DNA from: Nomia melanderi
Lineage: Eukaryota > Arthropoda > Insecta > Hymenoptera > Halictidae
Assembly: GCF_051020985.1 (NCBI RefSeq)
Contig: NC_135008.1
Location: 6,696,001-6,760,000, forward strand
Length of the DNA stretch: 64,000 bases
Direction of reading: 5' to 3'
Of this stretch, positions 14,307 through 27,900 are shown piece by piece (the stretch's first letter is position 1; every line of letters starts with the position of its first letter). The notes beneath the pieces were generated by a model. It saw only the letters and a list, made by a program, of their open reading frames with translations, searched no databases and was not told where the DNA came from. The position numbers and the translations under genes are program-made.

Positions 14307-15230
14307 CACACGCACGCTTATTCTGTCTTTCTCTCTCTATATACCTCTGTCCCTCTCTATGCACGCGTATATACGTACTTGTACGTACGATACACGGATT
14401 ACGTGTGCCTCTACTACGAGGCCCGCGATCTCGCCTCTCTTTTCTGCCTCCTCCGGCTCGACTCAACGGAGAGAACTCAGTGGTTCCCTCCTACCTTGGA
14501 CGGCCGCAAAAGCACGGACCGAGAATCGAGACAGGGCAATCTACTAGGTAAGACTAGTTCCTCCACCCAGTCGTGGACCCGTTTTCTGTCCGGCCACTCT
14601 CCCTCCCTTTTTCTCTCGGCCGGTCTCTCTCTCTCTCTCTCTTTGCCTCCTTCCATCCTTCCCTCTTTTTCTCTTCGTCCTCTACTCTCGGACTCTCGCC
14701 TTCCTTTCCTATCCGTTGCTCTTTTTAGCCGGTCTCTCTCGTTCCTCCCTCTCTCTCTCGGTCCTTGCGTTTCTCCGTTGATCTACCTCGCCCTCTCTTT
14801 CCGTCTCCTCCTGCGCGAGGACTTTGGCTCTCCTTCCCGCGTCTTTCGTCTTCGGCCCGAGGAATCTGTCTCCCTTTACTCGTCGCCGCCCGTTCGCCGC
14901 GCGGCTTTATCTACTTCGACCTCTTCGTCCGCTTGGTCCGCTTCGGCCTCTTCTTTCCCAACGCGCCCATTCCCTTCTCGCGCCGCCTTGGTCCTCGTTC
15001 TCCTCGTTCTCCGGTCCCGGACGCGGTCTCGTACTCCTCGTTACCTGCTCGTCGCCCGTGCAACTTTGCTCTCGCCAATTTATTTATAGGTACGCGTCAC
15101 TGTCGCCCGTTGCGAAATTTCCTCCCTTTCTCCCGGCGCCGCGTCTCGAGTTCCGCTCCAGCTTCGTTTTGTTTCTGGTCTCGTCGTCGCGTTCGCGCAC
15201 GGCATGTTTTCATCGCGTGTATCGTGTATC

Positions 15231-15236
15231 GAGCTC

Positions 15237-15262
<26 letters not shown>
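15231..15262. repeat. CT tract
   Basis: About 30 bp of (CT)n within pyrimidine-rich DNA. Confidence 0.7.
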
Positions 15263-15267
<5 letters not shown>

Positions 15268-18263
15268 CTCCCCCTCCCTCTGCCTCTCTCTTCCTCTCCC
15301 CCTCCGCGTTCTTCCTCCGTTTTTCTTCGTCGAAATTCGTTCTCGCTTGTTTCGCCTTCGAAATCGTTTTGCTCGCGACCAGTTGCGTGCGCTCGCGCGT
15401 CGCGCGCATAAATCTCTCCCTTTGCTCGTCTTTATTCGCGCATTCGCGTCGCCCGCGCACCGTCGCGACGTTACACGCGAATGAAATCCGAGTCCCGGGG
15501 ACATTCCCGCCCCTCCGCTCCCCCCCGCGCGATAAATGGCCCCCGATTCAACCGTTTCCTTCGAGATCCGCCTCATTTCAGGTGAGTACATAAACATCGG
15601 CGAACGATCGATTGTCTCCGGATCTCGCCGCGCGCCGCGCCGTTTCGCGAATTAACATAAATTCACCGGCGCGTCGTTATTGTCGTCGACAATCGCCTCT
15701 CACCTTTCTCATCGCCGCTGCCGTTCGATTCGTCGCGCGTCGTTCTTTAAAGGGATCCCGAGTATTATCCGTCCCGTGCAAATTGCAATCGGCTTCGCAG
15801 CTCTCTTACTCGTTTCCGCGCGTGGAGCTGCCGGTTTCTCGCCGTTTCTCATCGGAGACGAGTCCGCTTCATAAATTCGTCCGCCGCGCCGAGATTCAAT
15901 GGGAACGACAGCGGGTACACGATCAAAGTTGACGCGGGCGAGACCGATACACCGTGCCACGCGAATTTTCCGCGCGCCGTCGCGTTCGCTGAGACGGAAC
16001 GTTGCTCGACAGCGTAATCGTGCATTTCAGGAATCCCATGCTACACGAATACGACTACAGAAGCGTCGCCGGACGGCAATCTCCTTGGGGCCGCGTGAGA
16101 AAAATACTCGCGGTTGCGACAGAATTAATTGTAGCCGCGCGATCGAAACGACGTTTTAGAATAAATATGACTTGCGACAAACATCCGACTCGCGACACTG
16201 GGAAACTCTTTTTGCGCGGTCGCCGCCAGCGCCGCGCAAACGCCGGGGACAACGTATGAAAATTCCTGCCGGTGATTTACGTTCCTCGCTCCTCCGCCCT
16301 GCCCCCTCAAAAATATTGTATCCGTCAACCGATGAATGTTGCGAAATGGAATTTCAACGAACCGCGTCCTAGTATTATTCCTGGAAACGCGGGAGACCGT
16401 TTTCCGTCGCTGGGTCGCGTGGGAAAGTTTAAGCTCTTCTTACGTCGCCGCTCGCGCTCAGCGTCCTTTGATCTTCCCTAGATAATCACTTATCTGCCCC
16501 CCCCCACACGCCCGCCGCGAAAAGTTAGTTCACCAAAAACGTCTCGTTTCTTCTCGCCTCTCCATTGAATCCCATTCGTTCGTCGCGCGCGTTACGGTTC
16601 CCGGCTCTCGCCTTTGAGACCCGCTCGGTTCCCTTTTCTAATTTCCCCGTTTCGACGTCGTTCCGCTCGTTTGTCGCGGAACACTGTTCGCGACGCGATA
16701 AATCTTCCGCGGCGTTTCAATGGAGGCCGAAACAGTCCCGCCGTTCGAATGCCGGAAGATTTACGAAAGCCTGAACGGGGCCGCGTTTAAAAGGGTCCGC
16801 GACGTCTGATCCGGCGCGAATCGGGAACGGCGCGGCGCCCGTAGATCCAGATTTTCGGATCGACGGAAGGGTGCGCGGGGGCGGACACGAAAGCGGACGG
16901 ACGATACGTTACGGCGGCGTAACGCGCCGTGAAGGGGTATAAGCGGCGTCACAATGAAACTGAAAGCTATCCGTTTCAAAGCGCATCGCGTCGTTACGAT
17001 ATCGCGTACAATGATTCGCGCGGCGCACAATGGTCCGTACTGAAGGATCAGACGGAGCGCTGTTCCGCGACGTTGAAACAGCCGTGCCGTTTTGTATTCC
17101 CGGCGAAGGAGTTCCCCGTAACGAATCGAGGAGGCTTCGAGAACGTATGGCGTTGCTTGCCTACGCCCCGTTGCCTCGTTCCTTCGAACTTAGGGTATGT
17201 TTACAGCTGAGCTGCGATACTCGATCAGAGCGGAGCGTGCAAGCACGTGCTTTTGTTTTATAATGGAAGCGTTTGCGTTGGAGCGACGCGTACAGCTACC
17301 GCTCGTGATCCATCAACGATACAAGTAGTACAGTGCTCTACTTTCGTTTTGCGATATATCACTTCACGAAGCTTGGAAATAATGGTTGGATTGCTGGTTC
17401 TTAGGGAAATTCAAGTCTCCGCGAACGTAATTGGCGAAATAGAATGACGATTGGAAACGGTTTTTCTTAATAAATACCGTGGAAAGCACTGTACTTTGAA
17501 TGTATTATACATGTTTTCGTATCGTGTTGCGTTTTGTGAAACTTGGCACTCTCAATGCTCCTGCGGATAGGAATCCGCAGTACGACGATGATATTTCTTT
17601 AGCTTTAGCATCGAGGAATGATACTTTATCGCGACTCTGTTCGAAGCGCAGCCCTCCCAGCTCCTATCGTTATAAACGTACCCTTACGAGCTGAACGCTT
17701 GGCGTGCGGCCACTCGAAAGAACGCTCGATCTAAGAAACGTAATCCGAGAAACGATTCCAGGCGGGACGTAAAAATCTCCCGAGCACGAGGGAGCGGCGG
17801 CCATTTCGCGCCGCTCTCGCGAACACCGCCGACTAATGAAGTATTAATTGTCCTCGGAAGATGTACGGTCCCGGTAAACGACTTTCGTGATAACGAGCAC
17901 CTGGTAGCTATTCAGACGGCCTACGAACTCGTTCGCGTGGGTCGACCATCCGTGGATTTTCGAATCGGTTGGATACGACCTTCGGCTGCAGCAGCTGTGT
18001 AAGATCAAGCGGAGCACCGGCGCGTTTATTATGCGCTCGCACGACACTTCAAATTGCATTAAACGCGTCGCGTGATATTACTTCTCCCGTTTATCCTGGA
18101 TACCTGTCGTTGAACGCCCGAGTAGACGTAAACGCGGGAATTGTCTCGAATATACGTTCATTATTCGGAAAGTACAAGGATTCACGAAGCAAAGAGATCC
18201 AATTGGAATTACTCTGAACGCAATGAATCTTGCTCCTACATGATTCGATCGAGGATCGAACGA

Positions 18264-18488
18264 TTAACACTAGTACTGCCAGGTGGGCCGAAATGATCCA
18301 CTTCTGATTTTTTCTCTTTCCAATTATTGAAAAAGCAATGGACAGTTCCCTAAAAATACTAAAGGAATTGACTTAGCAATGTGCAAGCTGAATTATAAAT
18401 CAATAGAAATCTCAACAGACGCGCGCTGGGAATTTCGACAGAAAGATTTCTAGAAATTAATTTAACTCCTCGGTGCTTCTAGTGTTAA
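18264..18488. mobile_element. TTAA-flanked MITE, TTAACACTA family
   Basis: Starts ttaacactagtactgccagg and ends cctcggtgcttctagtgttaa. AT-rich and non-coding. Confidence 0.65.
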
Positions 18489-21400
18489 TGAATGCCGCAC
18501 GGTTTCATAGAGCAAAACACATGAAATGCAAGAAGTATAATATTTAATCATTCCATTGAATTGCATTATTATTATCGCACGTTCATCCAGCCGAATGTCA
18601 CCGCGTTAAGCATTGTTTATAATATAGAAATGTTTTCAAATGATCATCGTTTCGTTCGTTATCTGTACCGGATCACTCCGAATAAAGATCGATCACCCAA
18701 AAGCATCAAGATTCATTCGAATCACGCGATCGAGTCGGTTGGAAGCGGTGATTCCCGAAGCGCGGAAAGAGGATATTCGTCTCCCGGAGCTCGAGAAATT
18801 TGTTTCCCGACGTCGACGGCGAGCGAGCCGTGGAAAAGTAAAATGGCGCGGCGGGACCACCCACTTGACGCACTCGCTATCGACGTCGTTTCCGCTCGAC
18901 TCGACGAAACGCAACCGAACGCAATGCCCCGGATCCGGGATGTAGAATTCGTTCTCCGGCGTGTGACAAACGATCGGCCATAACGTCGAATTAACTTCCA
19001 ACCGGTCGGTGTACGTTTGATTGAGTCCGCCGGACCGTATCCGCCAGGATGCATTCAGCCCTCGTTCCAATGCTCGCTAGTAATCAATCGACTGTAAAAT
19101 ACTTGCAAGTAGGGTAACGCGACCGAGTCGGTCGTCGGACTCTTTTTTTTGCGCGTGCGACGCCATGTGTCGGATCCATTTGCAGACGTCGCTCGTCGCC
19201 TCGTCCCGATCCGACTTTTTCCCAGCGGACCCTCTCGGCGCTTCGACTCGCTCGGCTGTCGGGGATCGAATTATTTCGAAGGCTTTTTCTGCGGGGAACG
19301 AATAGGAGCGGAGGCCACGGAAGGAATAAATAACTCGAGAGAGATAAGGAGGGGACCGTTTATCAGGCGTTTAATTTAATTTCGCAATTCGTGCGTTCGC
19401 CGGGGAGACCGCGAGCCGTCGTGAACCGCGCGAACGTTTACAGCCGGTAATGAAAATCCCGGACGCAACGGGCAGAGGAGCAAACGAAACCTACGCGGCC
19501 GGCGTGAGCGTCCACGACGCCACGGAACCGCGATGGAAAAAAAGCTCGCGACGCTTAAAAGTAATGGGGATCGCTGTAAAGTAGCTCGTAAACGGGGACC
19601 CGCCCTCGAACTTTTTGCCGGGTCCTCGATCGTTAACCTCGCGACTGCGAGCGACGCCGAACGTATCGACTTTAATTTCTCATCGAGACCGATGGCGGTT
19701 ATAATCGCAAATAACAGCCGGCCGGGACAAACGTCGGTAGGATGTCGCGCGAAACCAGCCGGAGATACCCTCGTTTGTTCGGCGTCGCCGGTTCGCGCCT
19801 ACACGAACGCGTCGGTTCGTTTAAATCGCCGGTATCTCGTATACTTTGTTGGAGTTAAGCATTTTTACGGATCGAACGTTGAGTCTCGAGAACTGAAGTT
19901 CATTTAGCCAACGACCGAAGTTATAGCTGAGAATATTATTCAAAGCAGTTCCACAGCTCCCGGTATTTACGTTCGAAAACGATTCCACGTACTCCGAGTG
20001 GGAACTTGGAGCAATAATTGTTCCGAAACACTGTAAATCTCCGGCACGCGGTGTCCGCGACACAGAAGCGAGACTCGAACGCGGAGTCATTAGGTCGCTG
20101 GACAAACGAGACTGCGAGCTGCCATTCGCTCGGAGTTATACGACGAATTGGACATGCTATTAACGTCGGACGTCAAGTCCGCGCCGTGCCGCGTAGGTAA
20201 TTAATACCGACAAGCATTTTTTTTCGGACACCGTAATATTTCTTAATCAGCCGCGGCGTTATTGTGAGTTAACGCTATCGCCGGCTCCTGTCATTTCCAA
20301 ACCGGAACGACGCGCCGGGTTTACTTTCGCGAACCGCCGCGACTCTTCCGTGCGCGCGTAATTACTCGAACGCTCATTGCGATCCATTCAACGAGCCGAG
20401 CGGATTATTCCGGTGCATACCGTTATATTATAGCGAGGCGGGGATCGTTAAACTCGCGTGTTCGTTCTTCGCTCGGCCTAGGGAGCGGAGCTAAACGCGC
20501 GCCGCCTATTGCGTTTGTCTGCGAAATTGAATGAACGCGTTCGGCACGCGCGGCGGCCAATTAAATTCCAACGCGATTTATCCTTGCCAGACCCGACAGC
20601 ATTCCGTATTACTCTCGGTCATTTTTCCATGCGGCGTCGCTCGTGTCCGCTGCCGTTCCGCGCACCTCGCGACCGCGTTCGATTAGCCGCCGGCCGAAAC
20701 GACTTCGATGAAGACATTTCCGTCGTGCGGCGCGCGTTGCGATCGTAAGCTCGGACGGATCCTCTTAAAATAGATCGCCGCGAATGGGATCGCCTTCTAT
20801 TTTACAGCGAACAAATAAAAATACTCGGGCGTTTACCCTTTGCGCTCCGAGCAATTTTTAATATGACCTCACATCAACTCTGATTCACTTTTGCTTTGAG
20901 CAACCAGCTGCTCCAGGAGGATTTACAATGGCGCGAGTGTATTTCTATGGAAGATTGAAGATCTTGCTTCGTCGTTAAGAAAAAACGCGTGTACGTTTTG
21001 AAGTTATGATTCATTGAAGACGGAGTTGTCAACTTATCTTACAATGTCGCCGAAAAAGGATTTTCAAGTCTTTCCTTGCCTTATTTCGATTCTCTTAGGT
21101 CTACCTTAATTAAACGATGCAACGAGTTAATTGAAATGCGGCGGCACCTTTCCTATCCTGTCAATAGAGTGCTACTGACACAGTATTTTACCTATTTGTA
21201 CGTACCGGTTGTTACCTCTAACTCTGACTTTTCATCCACTTGCAGCCATCTGACATGAAAAAGTTTCGAACAAGAATTGAGAATTACAGAGTATGAAGTA
21301 TGCCATAGGTATCAGTAAAACAATTTCGAAAAGAGTGTTTTCATAGCGAAATTGAGGTCACCTTAGGTTTTACAAATAGGACATCTTTTTTACCATATTG

Positions 21401-21888
21401 TAGAGGACATCGAAACAACTTCGGAACACATATTACATATATTTTTACTAACATATTACCCGATGTACAGTAGTGGAAATCTGAAATATTTACATTTGAC
21501 TCTAACAGAGTGCAAACATTATTTGATACTGAAGATAACTGCTGAATATAAACGGGCGACTGGAACATAAGAAAACCGTAGATGACGAAACGCTCTCCCC
21601 ATGCTTTAACCTTTTCAAATCCCTTCCTCCTTGCGTAATATATTACAGGCCACCACAAAAACAAGGGAGAGAACGCGTGAAAGCTCCGATACATCGTTCA
21701 GCGTCACTCGTCCCGCTCGCATCCGTCGATCCTTGCAATTTGAATGGCTCTCTTTTTCCCTCCGTTCGGCTTGCAGCCTTAATTATTTCCCGGCCAATGA
21801 CCGGTTGTCATCGACAGCCGCGGTGACGAGCGCAAACGGACCACCCCGAAGCTTTTACCATCCAGTTCGAGATATCCAGCCGCGCTCG

Positions 21889-21889
<1 letters not shown>

Positions 21890-21927
<38 letters not shown>
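21890..21927. repeat. CT microsatellite
   Basis: About 35 bp of (CT)n. Confidence 0.7.
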
Positions 21928-21929
<2 letters not shown>

Positions 21930-23416
21930 CTCTCTGCCCCAGCTTTTCTCTCCGTCTCGCCGGACTCGCGGCTCGGTTAAATCCGGCCGCGTGACAGAGA
22001 GGAGCAAGTAAAACTGGAGCGGGTTTTACGCTGCTCTGTTACCGGATTACGTAAATGGGATGCGCCCAGCCGGCCGAGTCTTTTTGTTTGTAATAAATCA
22101 CCGCGACCACCGCGGGCTTCGAATGGCGAGGACGTGAAAGCGAGAGGTAGAGGTAATTTGATGTACCGGTGACATTTTTGCGTGTCGTCGGTAATACCGG
22201 TGTGTCCCCGCGAGGCGCGCCGGCCAGCTGCGGTAAACGGGGACACTGGCCGATTTATCTTTTAAATTATTCGAACCGGCCGCCCGAAGAATCCTCTCGT
22301 GCCCGCGCGGAACTAATCCCGAGACGGGCGCGTCTCGAATGGCCGCGAGACGAATTTCCAAGTTCAAAGATCCTTTTCGCGCGGACCTAAGCGGACGCGC
22401 GTCCTCGCCAATTATCGTGTCAATGAACATATCAAAGAAACGTTCTGGTGGCTCTCGGGCTCCGCTCTTTAAACGGAACATCAAAGAAGCCGCGTCGCCG
22501 GAGCGAAAGTCCGGCGAACAATCATTTTTGCGCGGCCGGTAACGCGATCGCGCCAAAAACAGCTAAGAGTCCCGGCGGTTCCAGTCGACTCGAGGTGAGC
22601 AAAAAGTCAACCAAAATTGACCTATCAGACTCGATTCCGGTGCCTGATTGAGCCCATATTTGGATCGATCCGAGCGTAACGCAGCCATAGGAAGAGCCGC
22701 ACGCGAATTCGACGTACCGGGTGACCGGCTCGTCGATTCGTGTCAGCTTCGCCGGCGCGTCTGCATATTTCATCCGGTTACTCGGCTCGGATCGGATTAG
22801 GTGGTTTTTTTTTTGTATACCGGCGAGGCTCCGATTAAATATTCGCGAACTTTCGCAACGATGGTCACCGGTTCGAATCCATTTTGCATAGAATAACACG
22901 CCCGCCGTGCGCGTTTCAACTTTCCGCCCGCTGCGATGTCGAACGGTTATCGTTGTAGGCGGGGAATCGTAATGGCGCAGGACGAATGGTTAATTACGCG
23001 CTCGAAAGATAGCGATGACGCGCGATTCGTTCGAGACGCACCAGAGATTAGGAAAACGCGCAACGGTTTTGCTCGGCGAGCGAGACGCCGCGTCGAATCG
23101 GTTGTTTCTAATTGCCGGGTATACGGGCAGCTCGATTGCGCGCGCGGTCAATCGTACGTCGCTCCGAATTTACTTGCCGTTTCGAGATCGGGACTCCCTA
23201 AAAGGATCACGGGCCGCTTTGTAGCGCCGACGTCGGTGTTCCATCTGCCCGTACGCGACCGTCTTCGATTGTCGCGATTAATGATTCAGCGGCCGTGATC
23301 GATCGCTCTTGCCAATTACGATCGCGAGACGATACTGCCGGCGAAAAATCGAGCTCACGGTCCGACGCGTGTACTAACGATTCCTTCCCGCGATTAGTCC
23401 GGTCGATTAACGGTCG

Positions 23417-23869
23417 TTAACACGTTCACCGCGACGAGAATGAACGTCCTGCGTATTACTTGTTCTTTCGTAATGAAGGCAAGTGGTATTGGGATTAGTT
23501 GGAACCTAATTACACTACGTACATCGACATTTTTATACACCTATCTCCTCCGACACGGTTCAATTTGAGTTATGAACAAAAACGAATTTTCTTTAAAAAA
23601 CAACTTAAACGATATAAGCTTACAGAATGATCTTATAAAAGAAACTATGAGATGTATGGATAAAAGTCAGTACAAGTGGTAGAAAAGAAATGGTTAAAAT
23701 TACCCGATGAACTTAGTGCTAATGATTTGGTATCGTAGTTCTCGAGTTACACTATTATTGCTTGTGTTATTGAGTATTTTCATTTGACGTAAGTTTCCTT
23801 CGTGTAAGTGTCTTCAAGCAGTTTCTAAGCTCCACTCATCGGTGACCATCATGGCGGTCAACGCGTTCA
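23417..23869. mobile_element. TTAA-type MITE, TTAACACGTTGA family
   Basis: Starts ttaacacgttcaccgcgacg and ends atggcggtcaacgcgttca (last TTAA mutated). The interior block cttgttctttcgtaatgaag recurs at 47655 and, diverged, at 58920. Confidence 0.55.
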
Positions 23870-24759
23870 CGTATCTATTCGCGTAATAAAAGACGCGGCC
23901 GCCCGCGAAGCAGCGAAATTCCTTCGGCGACGAAGAGCGCGCACGCTTGTCGTTCGGATCCGAGCCGAACGCAACAAGTGTACTCGAAATGATTGCCGTG
24001 AACCGAGGCTGAGCGTAAAATTGAACGAGCATCGACGTCGATAATGCGAATGGTAATATCGCGGCGCTTTTCGCCGCGTCGCACTTAGCTGTGTTCCTGG
24101 CTCGCCGAGCCGTGAAACGGCCAACGGTGGACCGCGCCATATCCAGTTCGCGTTTCAATTTATATTTACCTTGATACGCGCTGCACTTTTAAAAGGCTTT
24201 CCCGTCGAGAGAGTATCGGCTCCATTCGAAAACAAGCCAATCGACACACCGTCGATCACGCGATGTTCAATCGGATTGTTGTGCCGCGCCGTTCGGCTTG
24301 GCGAATTTGCTAATTCGAAAACAACTCGTCGGGCCCGAATGATATCGCGCCAGCCGCGCTCACAATGATCCCGAGCGTGAATATTTGACATAAAAGGCGT
24401 GACATTTAAACAGCGGACCGTTGAATTCAACGGTAAATTAAATTTCTCGGGTTTATCGCTCCCCGCGGCGAGACGAGCGTCGAACGATCTTCAAAGTTCG
24501 AGCCCATATTTCGTCGACACCCCGTACACCGGCGAAACCAGCTGGTTTTCGCGTGATTAATTCGAACGATCGATTACGCGCGCCGGCAAGGAACACCAAC
24601 GTCCGGAAACCGATCGAGATCCCCAGAAGTTTCCCGAACGTCGACGAAACGGCACGTTTAAAAGAATCGTCCGAGCGGCGAGCGTATTTCTCCGCGTTCG
24701 CTCGCCGTGGAAACAATTGCGCGGGAATTTCGTTGTTCCCGAGCGTCGACCGACTTCAG

Positions 24760-24787
24760 GAGGCGACGCACGAAAAACTAGTCTGTC
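24760..24787 (+). other. 5' UTR end of ADAMTS exon 1
   Basis: An acceptor-like site (cgacttcag) ends at 24759 and is followed by 28 nt before the ATG, so the first coding exon probably begins as a spliced exon. In the ATG frame a TAG stop lies at 24779-24781, which rules out an upstream extension. The non-coding exon(s) further upstream were not proven; see 13757-15581. Confidence 0.5.
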
Positions 24788-24900
24788 ATGAACGGATTCC
24801 AAGCACTTCTGACGTTCCTCGGCGTTCTCGTGATCGCGGTCGGAGACCGGGACTTGATCGAGAAGTACACCCGTGCCACCGGAAACGTATACCATGGTAG
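24788..24900 (+). CDS. ADAMTS coding exon 1: signal peptide
   Basis: Encodes residues 1-37, starting MNGFQALLTFLGVLVIAVGD, a typical hydrophobic signal peptide. It ends after two bases of a codon (AG) at a strong donor, gtaagt. The split codon is completed by the first base of exon 2 as Arg. Confidence 0.85.
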
Positions 24901-27900
24901 GTAAGTGCATTCGCGGGCTGCGCGACGGTTGTCGATCTCTCGCCGGAAAATCCTCCGGTTGATGCACTCCGGCACGCGAACCGTTCCGCGCGGCGACAAT
25001 TTCATCCGGTCTCCCGTCACCAGTTTCGATTCGATCCCCGTCCGGACGCGATATCATTGGACTTTCCTTCCTCGGGCACCTCCTGTGACATCTCCCTTCC
25101 CTGACTCGACTACGCGAGTCTGGCATCTCGATGACAAATGCTCCGTGCCTCTCCCGACGCGTTTCTTTCGTTCCGCGTCGTCCTTCGGGTCGCGCAACGA
25201 GCCGTCGCTGAGGATTTCCCTTCGACGAACGAACGACTGGCCCGACTCCCGTTCGAATTTACGGCTCTTTGTCTCCGCGAGGAGCTCTCCTATTCGCCAT
25301 AACAGATAGGTGGCGAGATTTATCGCTGCGACATACGCGATACGTCGCGTCGTCGGGATTTGAAAGGACGACGGCAGTCGGCACCGCGATACGGGGGATA
25401 TTATAAATTCAATTAAACGATAAGGACGCGTACAATAGAACCACCGTTGTCCGGCTTAATTGGCCGACTAACGGTCCACGCGGATACTCGATCCTATAAT
25501 AATACACCCCACGATAATCTAAGAATCTGCATCGAATTCAGGAATAATAAAGATTCTAGATCTAGGTCTCACGGAACAGCGTCTCGATTAATCGTCGCGT
25601 GTTATCTGGAGAATCTCGTCAGGTCCGCCAAGACGGATCGCGATTTTTCCCAGCGTCTAATTCGCTGGAAAATCGTTCAGTTACTTTCCAACCGTCCGGG
25701 AATGCCTTGATTAACGCGGCCTTAACGAGTTCGCGAACTTTATCGACGCTCAATTTACCTCGGGGAGTGGCGTTCGAATATTAATGGAATGCTCCGAAAA
25801 ATTTCGTTGCCAGGATGTCTCGATGGTGGATGATACTCGCGTATCCGCGAGAAGGTTCTCTCGCGTGCGGCCGCGTTCGCCCGTTGAACGCCCTTTAATC
25901 AAACTTCCGTTCTCCGGCGGCGGTGCAGGTACACGAGAGACGTCCACGAGCCGGAATTCCTCGTGCCGAGGAGAGTGTTCGAGGATGGCAGCTTCCACAC
26001 GTACTCCCTGCCGAATTTCTACGACCGACGGGAGATCGCCGAGCGCGGAAAGAGGTCGGCCGAGGCAGGGGAGAAGGAGCCGGAGACCGATAAATTACAC
26101 CTGGTGCTGCCTTTCAACGGGATCGAGCATCACGTGGAGCTCGACCCGCACCACGAATTCATCTCGCCAGACATGGTGATCGAGACGAGGGGCGCAGGTC
26201 TGAGCAGCAACCTGAACGAGGCGATACGATTCAAGAGGGCTCCGGATCAGCAGTGCCATTATCGGGGTTTCGTCAGGGGCCACCGTGGATCCAAGGCTGC
26301 TCTTTCTTTGTGCGACGGCGTGGTTCGTGCTTCCTCCCCTTTCGTTCCACCGCGCGATCGAGATTTCGAATTCAGAAAGTAATAGGATCCGCGGGGCCGG
26401 CCAAGAGAACGCGGGTTGATTATACCGAGGATACATTATTCTACTTACAAGACCGAGCTGCGAAAAGTGTCCCAATCGCGTCTTCCGTTGTTCTATCGAA
26501 CGGTCGAACGGGCGGGCGAGCTATTTCCGACGGCGTCGAGGATTCATTGAAAATGGATGATCGTCTTTGCCGGCAGAATAGACGGCGAACTCGGTTCCAC
26601 CGTAGGACGACGAGGCTTTAGCGAGCTTGTGCTCGCCGGCTCGCGACTAATCAAGCCTCTTATTACGTACTTAAGCGCATGCAAATGAATATATAATGAA
26701 TTTACATATAGATCGACCCGTAGCTCGCCGATGTCGTCGATCCCGCCAGGCTATCGATCGTAAATTTCGGATTAAACCAGCCGACGCAACTTTGCGCCGA
26801 CGTTCGTAGGTTGCCGTTCGAAACACCGGTATATCGAGTGATCTTTTAATGCTCGTTCTTCGAGAATTTGTCCGATAAACAGCGCGGGCAACAGCCGTGT
26901 CGCGGTTTTCAGATCGACGCAATTTCCGCGGCGCGTCGCGAGACGCGATCGAGCTAATCGGCGTCGCTCGTTTGCAACCGAATGCGCCGGTCGTTAAGGT
27001 CTATCGGCGACCGTGTTTCGCCCGGAAAGCGTCGCGCGTAATAACGGCGGAACAGGCCGTAGAGCGGAATAGAATGCTTTAGATTATTTTCCGCCTCGCG
27101 ACGGCGCAACGCGCTCTCCGCATTATCCCCTTCTGATCGTTTTTTTTCCCCCGCAGTTTCCTCGGCCATTTTAATATCGCCTACCTTTCCTTGCTGATTA
27201 CATTTTCCGTTCGCGGATTCCAGTAGCATACGCTCCAACGTTTACCGTCCATTCGAGTGAATCTTGTTTAAGTGTATCGCGGATCCGCGGGCGCCGACAG
27301 CGCCGAAAGTTACGCGGCCAGGCAACCGTAAAGGGATCGAATCGCCGTGTAACGCGTTATCGAATCGGTAAATTTCCGCGGGTATCAGCGCGCCTCCCCC
27401 TCCCCGGCGAGCAGACCACAATTCCCGGCAAATTATCGGGCTTTAGTTTGCTCGGTCCGCGCGCGCGGGGCGGGCGCGCAACCGTTTTGAATTATGCTGT
27501 TAGTTCTGGCCGGGGATAAATGTTGCACGCGCAACCGATCTCGGTAATTGGGATCGTTCGATTGTAATTTCCTCGGGCCTACATGTAATTCCGTGATTCG
27601 CGCGGAATTTCATAGAGCAACGAACGAGGCCGGGCACGATGGCTCCTACGTTCCGCGGATTAATGCTCCCCGGAAAGCGAAACTCCAATTATAACTTGTA
27701 CGGTAATCGACGTTCTTCCGGGCGCTCTCGCTTGGCTGGCGAAAGCTCGCTCCAGCTCGCGATCGCGCGTTCTTTCGCGAGCCGCCCCCGATATCTTATT
27801 TACAATAACGTTGATTAATGAAAAAGCCGGTAAATGCGTGCGGATCGCGTGCAGGCCGGCTACGTGCAGACCGATCACGGCCGGTACTTCATCGAGCCGG

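Larger units (their letters stand above)
13757..15581 (+). promoter_or_regulatory. Possible upstream leader/promoter region of the ADAMTS gene
   Basis: A GC- and CpG-rich stretch bounded by a GA tract (13757-13808) and long CT tracts (14230-14306, 15231-15262), with strong donor-like sites at 14547 (ctag followed by gtaaga) and 15581 (ttcag followed by gtgagt). Insect promoters and 5' UTR exons often have such GAGA/CT content. A leader exon spliced to 24760 is possible but unproven. Long open frames here (rich in Ser-Leu) come from the CT repeat and are not credible genes. Confidence 0.25.
15582..24759. other. Presumed intergenic or long 5' intron
   Basis: About 9 kb without a recognisable coding exon on either strand, containing two MITEs and a CT microsatellite. 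If the ADAMTS leader lies near 14-15 kb this would be its first intron. Confidence 0.5.

Noticed and set aside
13895..15484. Long open frames rich in Ser-Leu, one with a signal-like start (MTKHGCRPGGEVVGTIAVTT) at 14018
   Set aside because: Most of the length is translated CT microsatellite, three frames are open at once, and no donor in the right phase joins it to the ADAMTS prodomain exon.
22760..22900. T-loop-like ggttcgaatcc at 22870
   Set aside because: No matching A box or acceptor stem could be found at the right distance.
24557..25126. 189-codon open frame on the - strand over ADAMTS exon 1
   Set aside because: Antisense shadow of the + strand coding exon and CpG-rich flanks; Arg-rich, with no domain.
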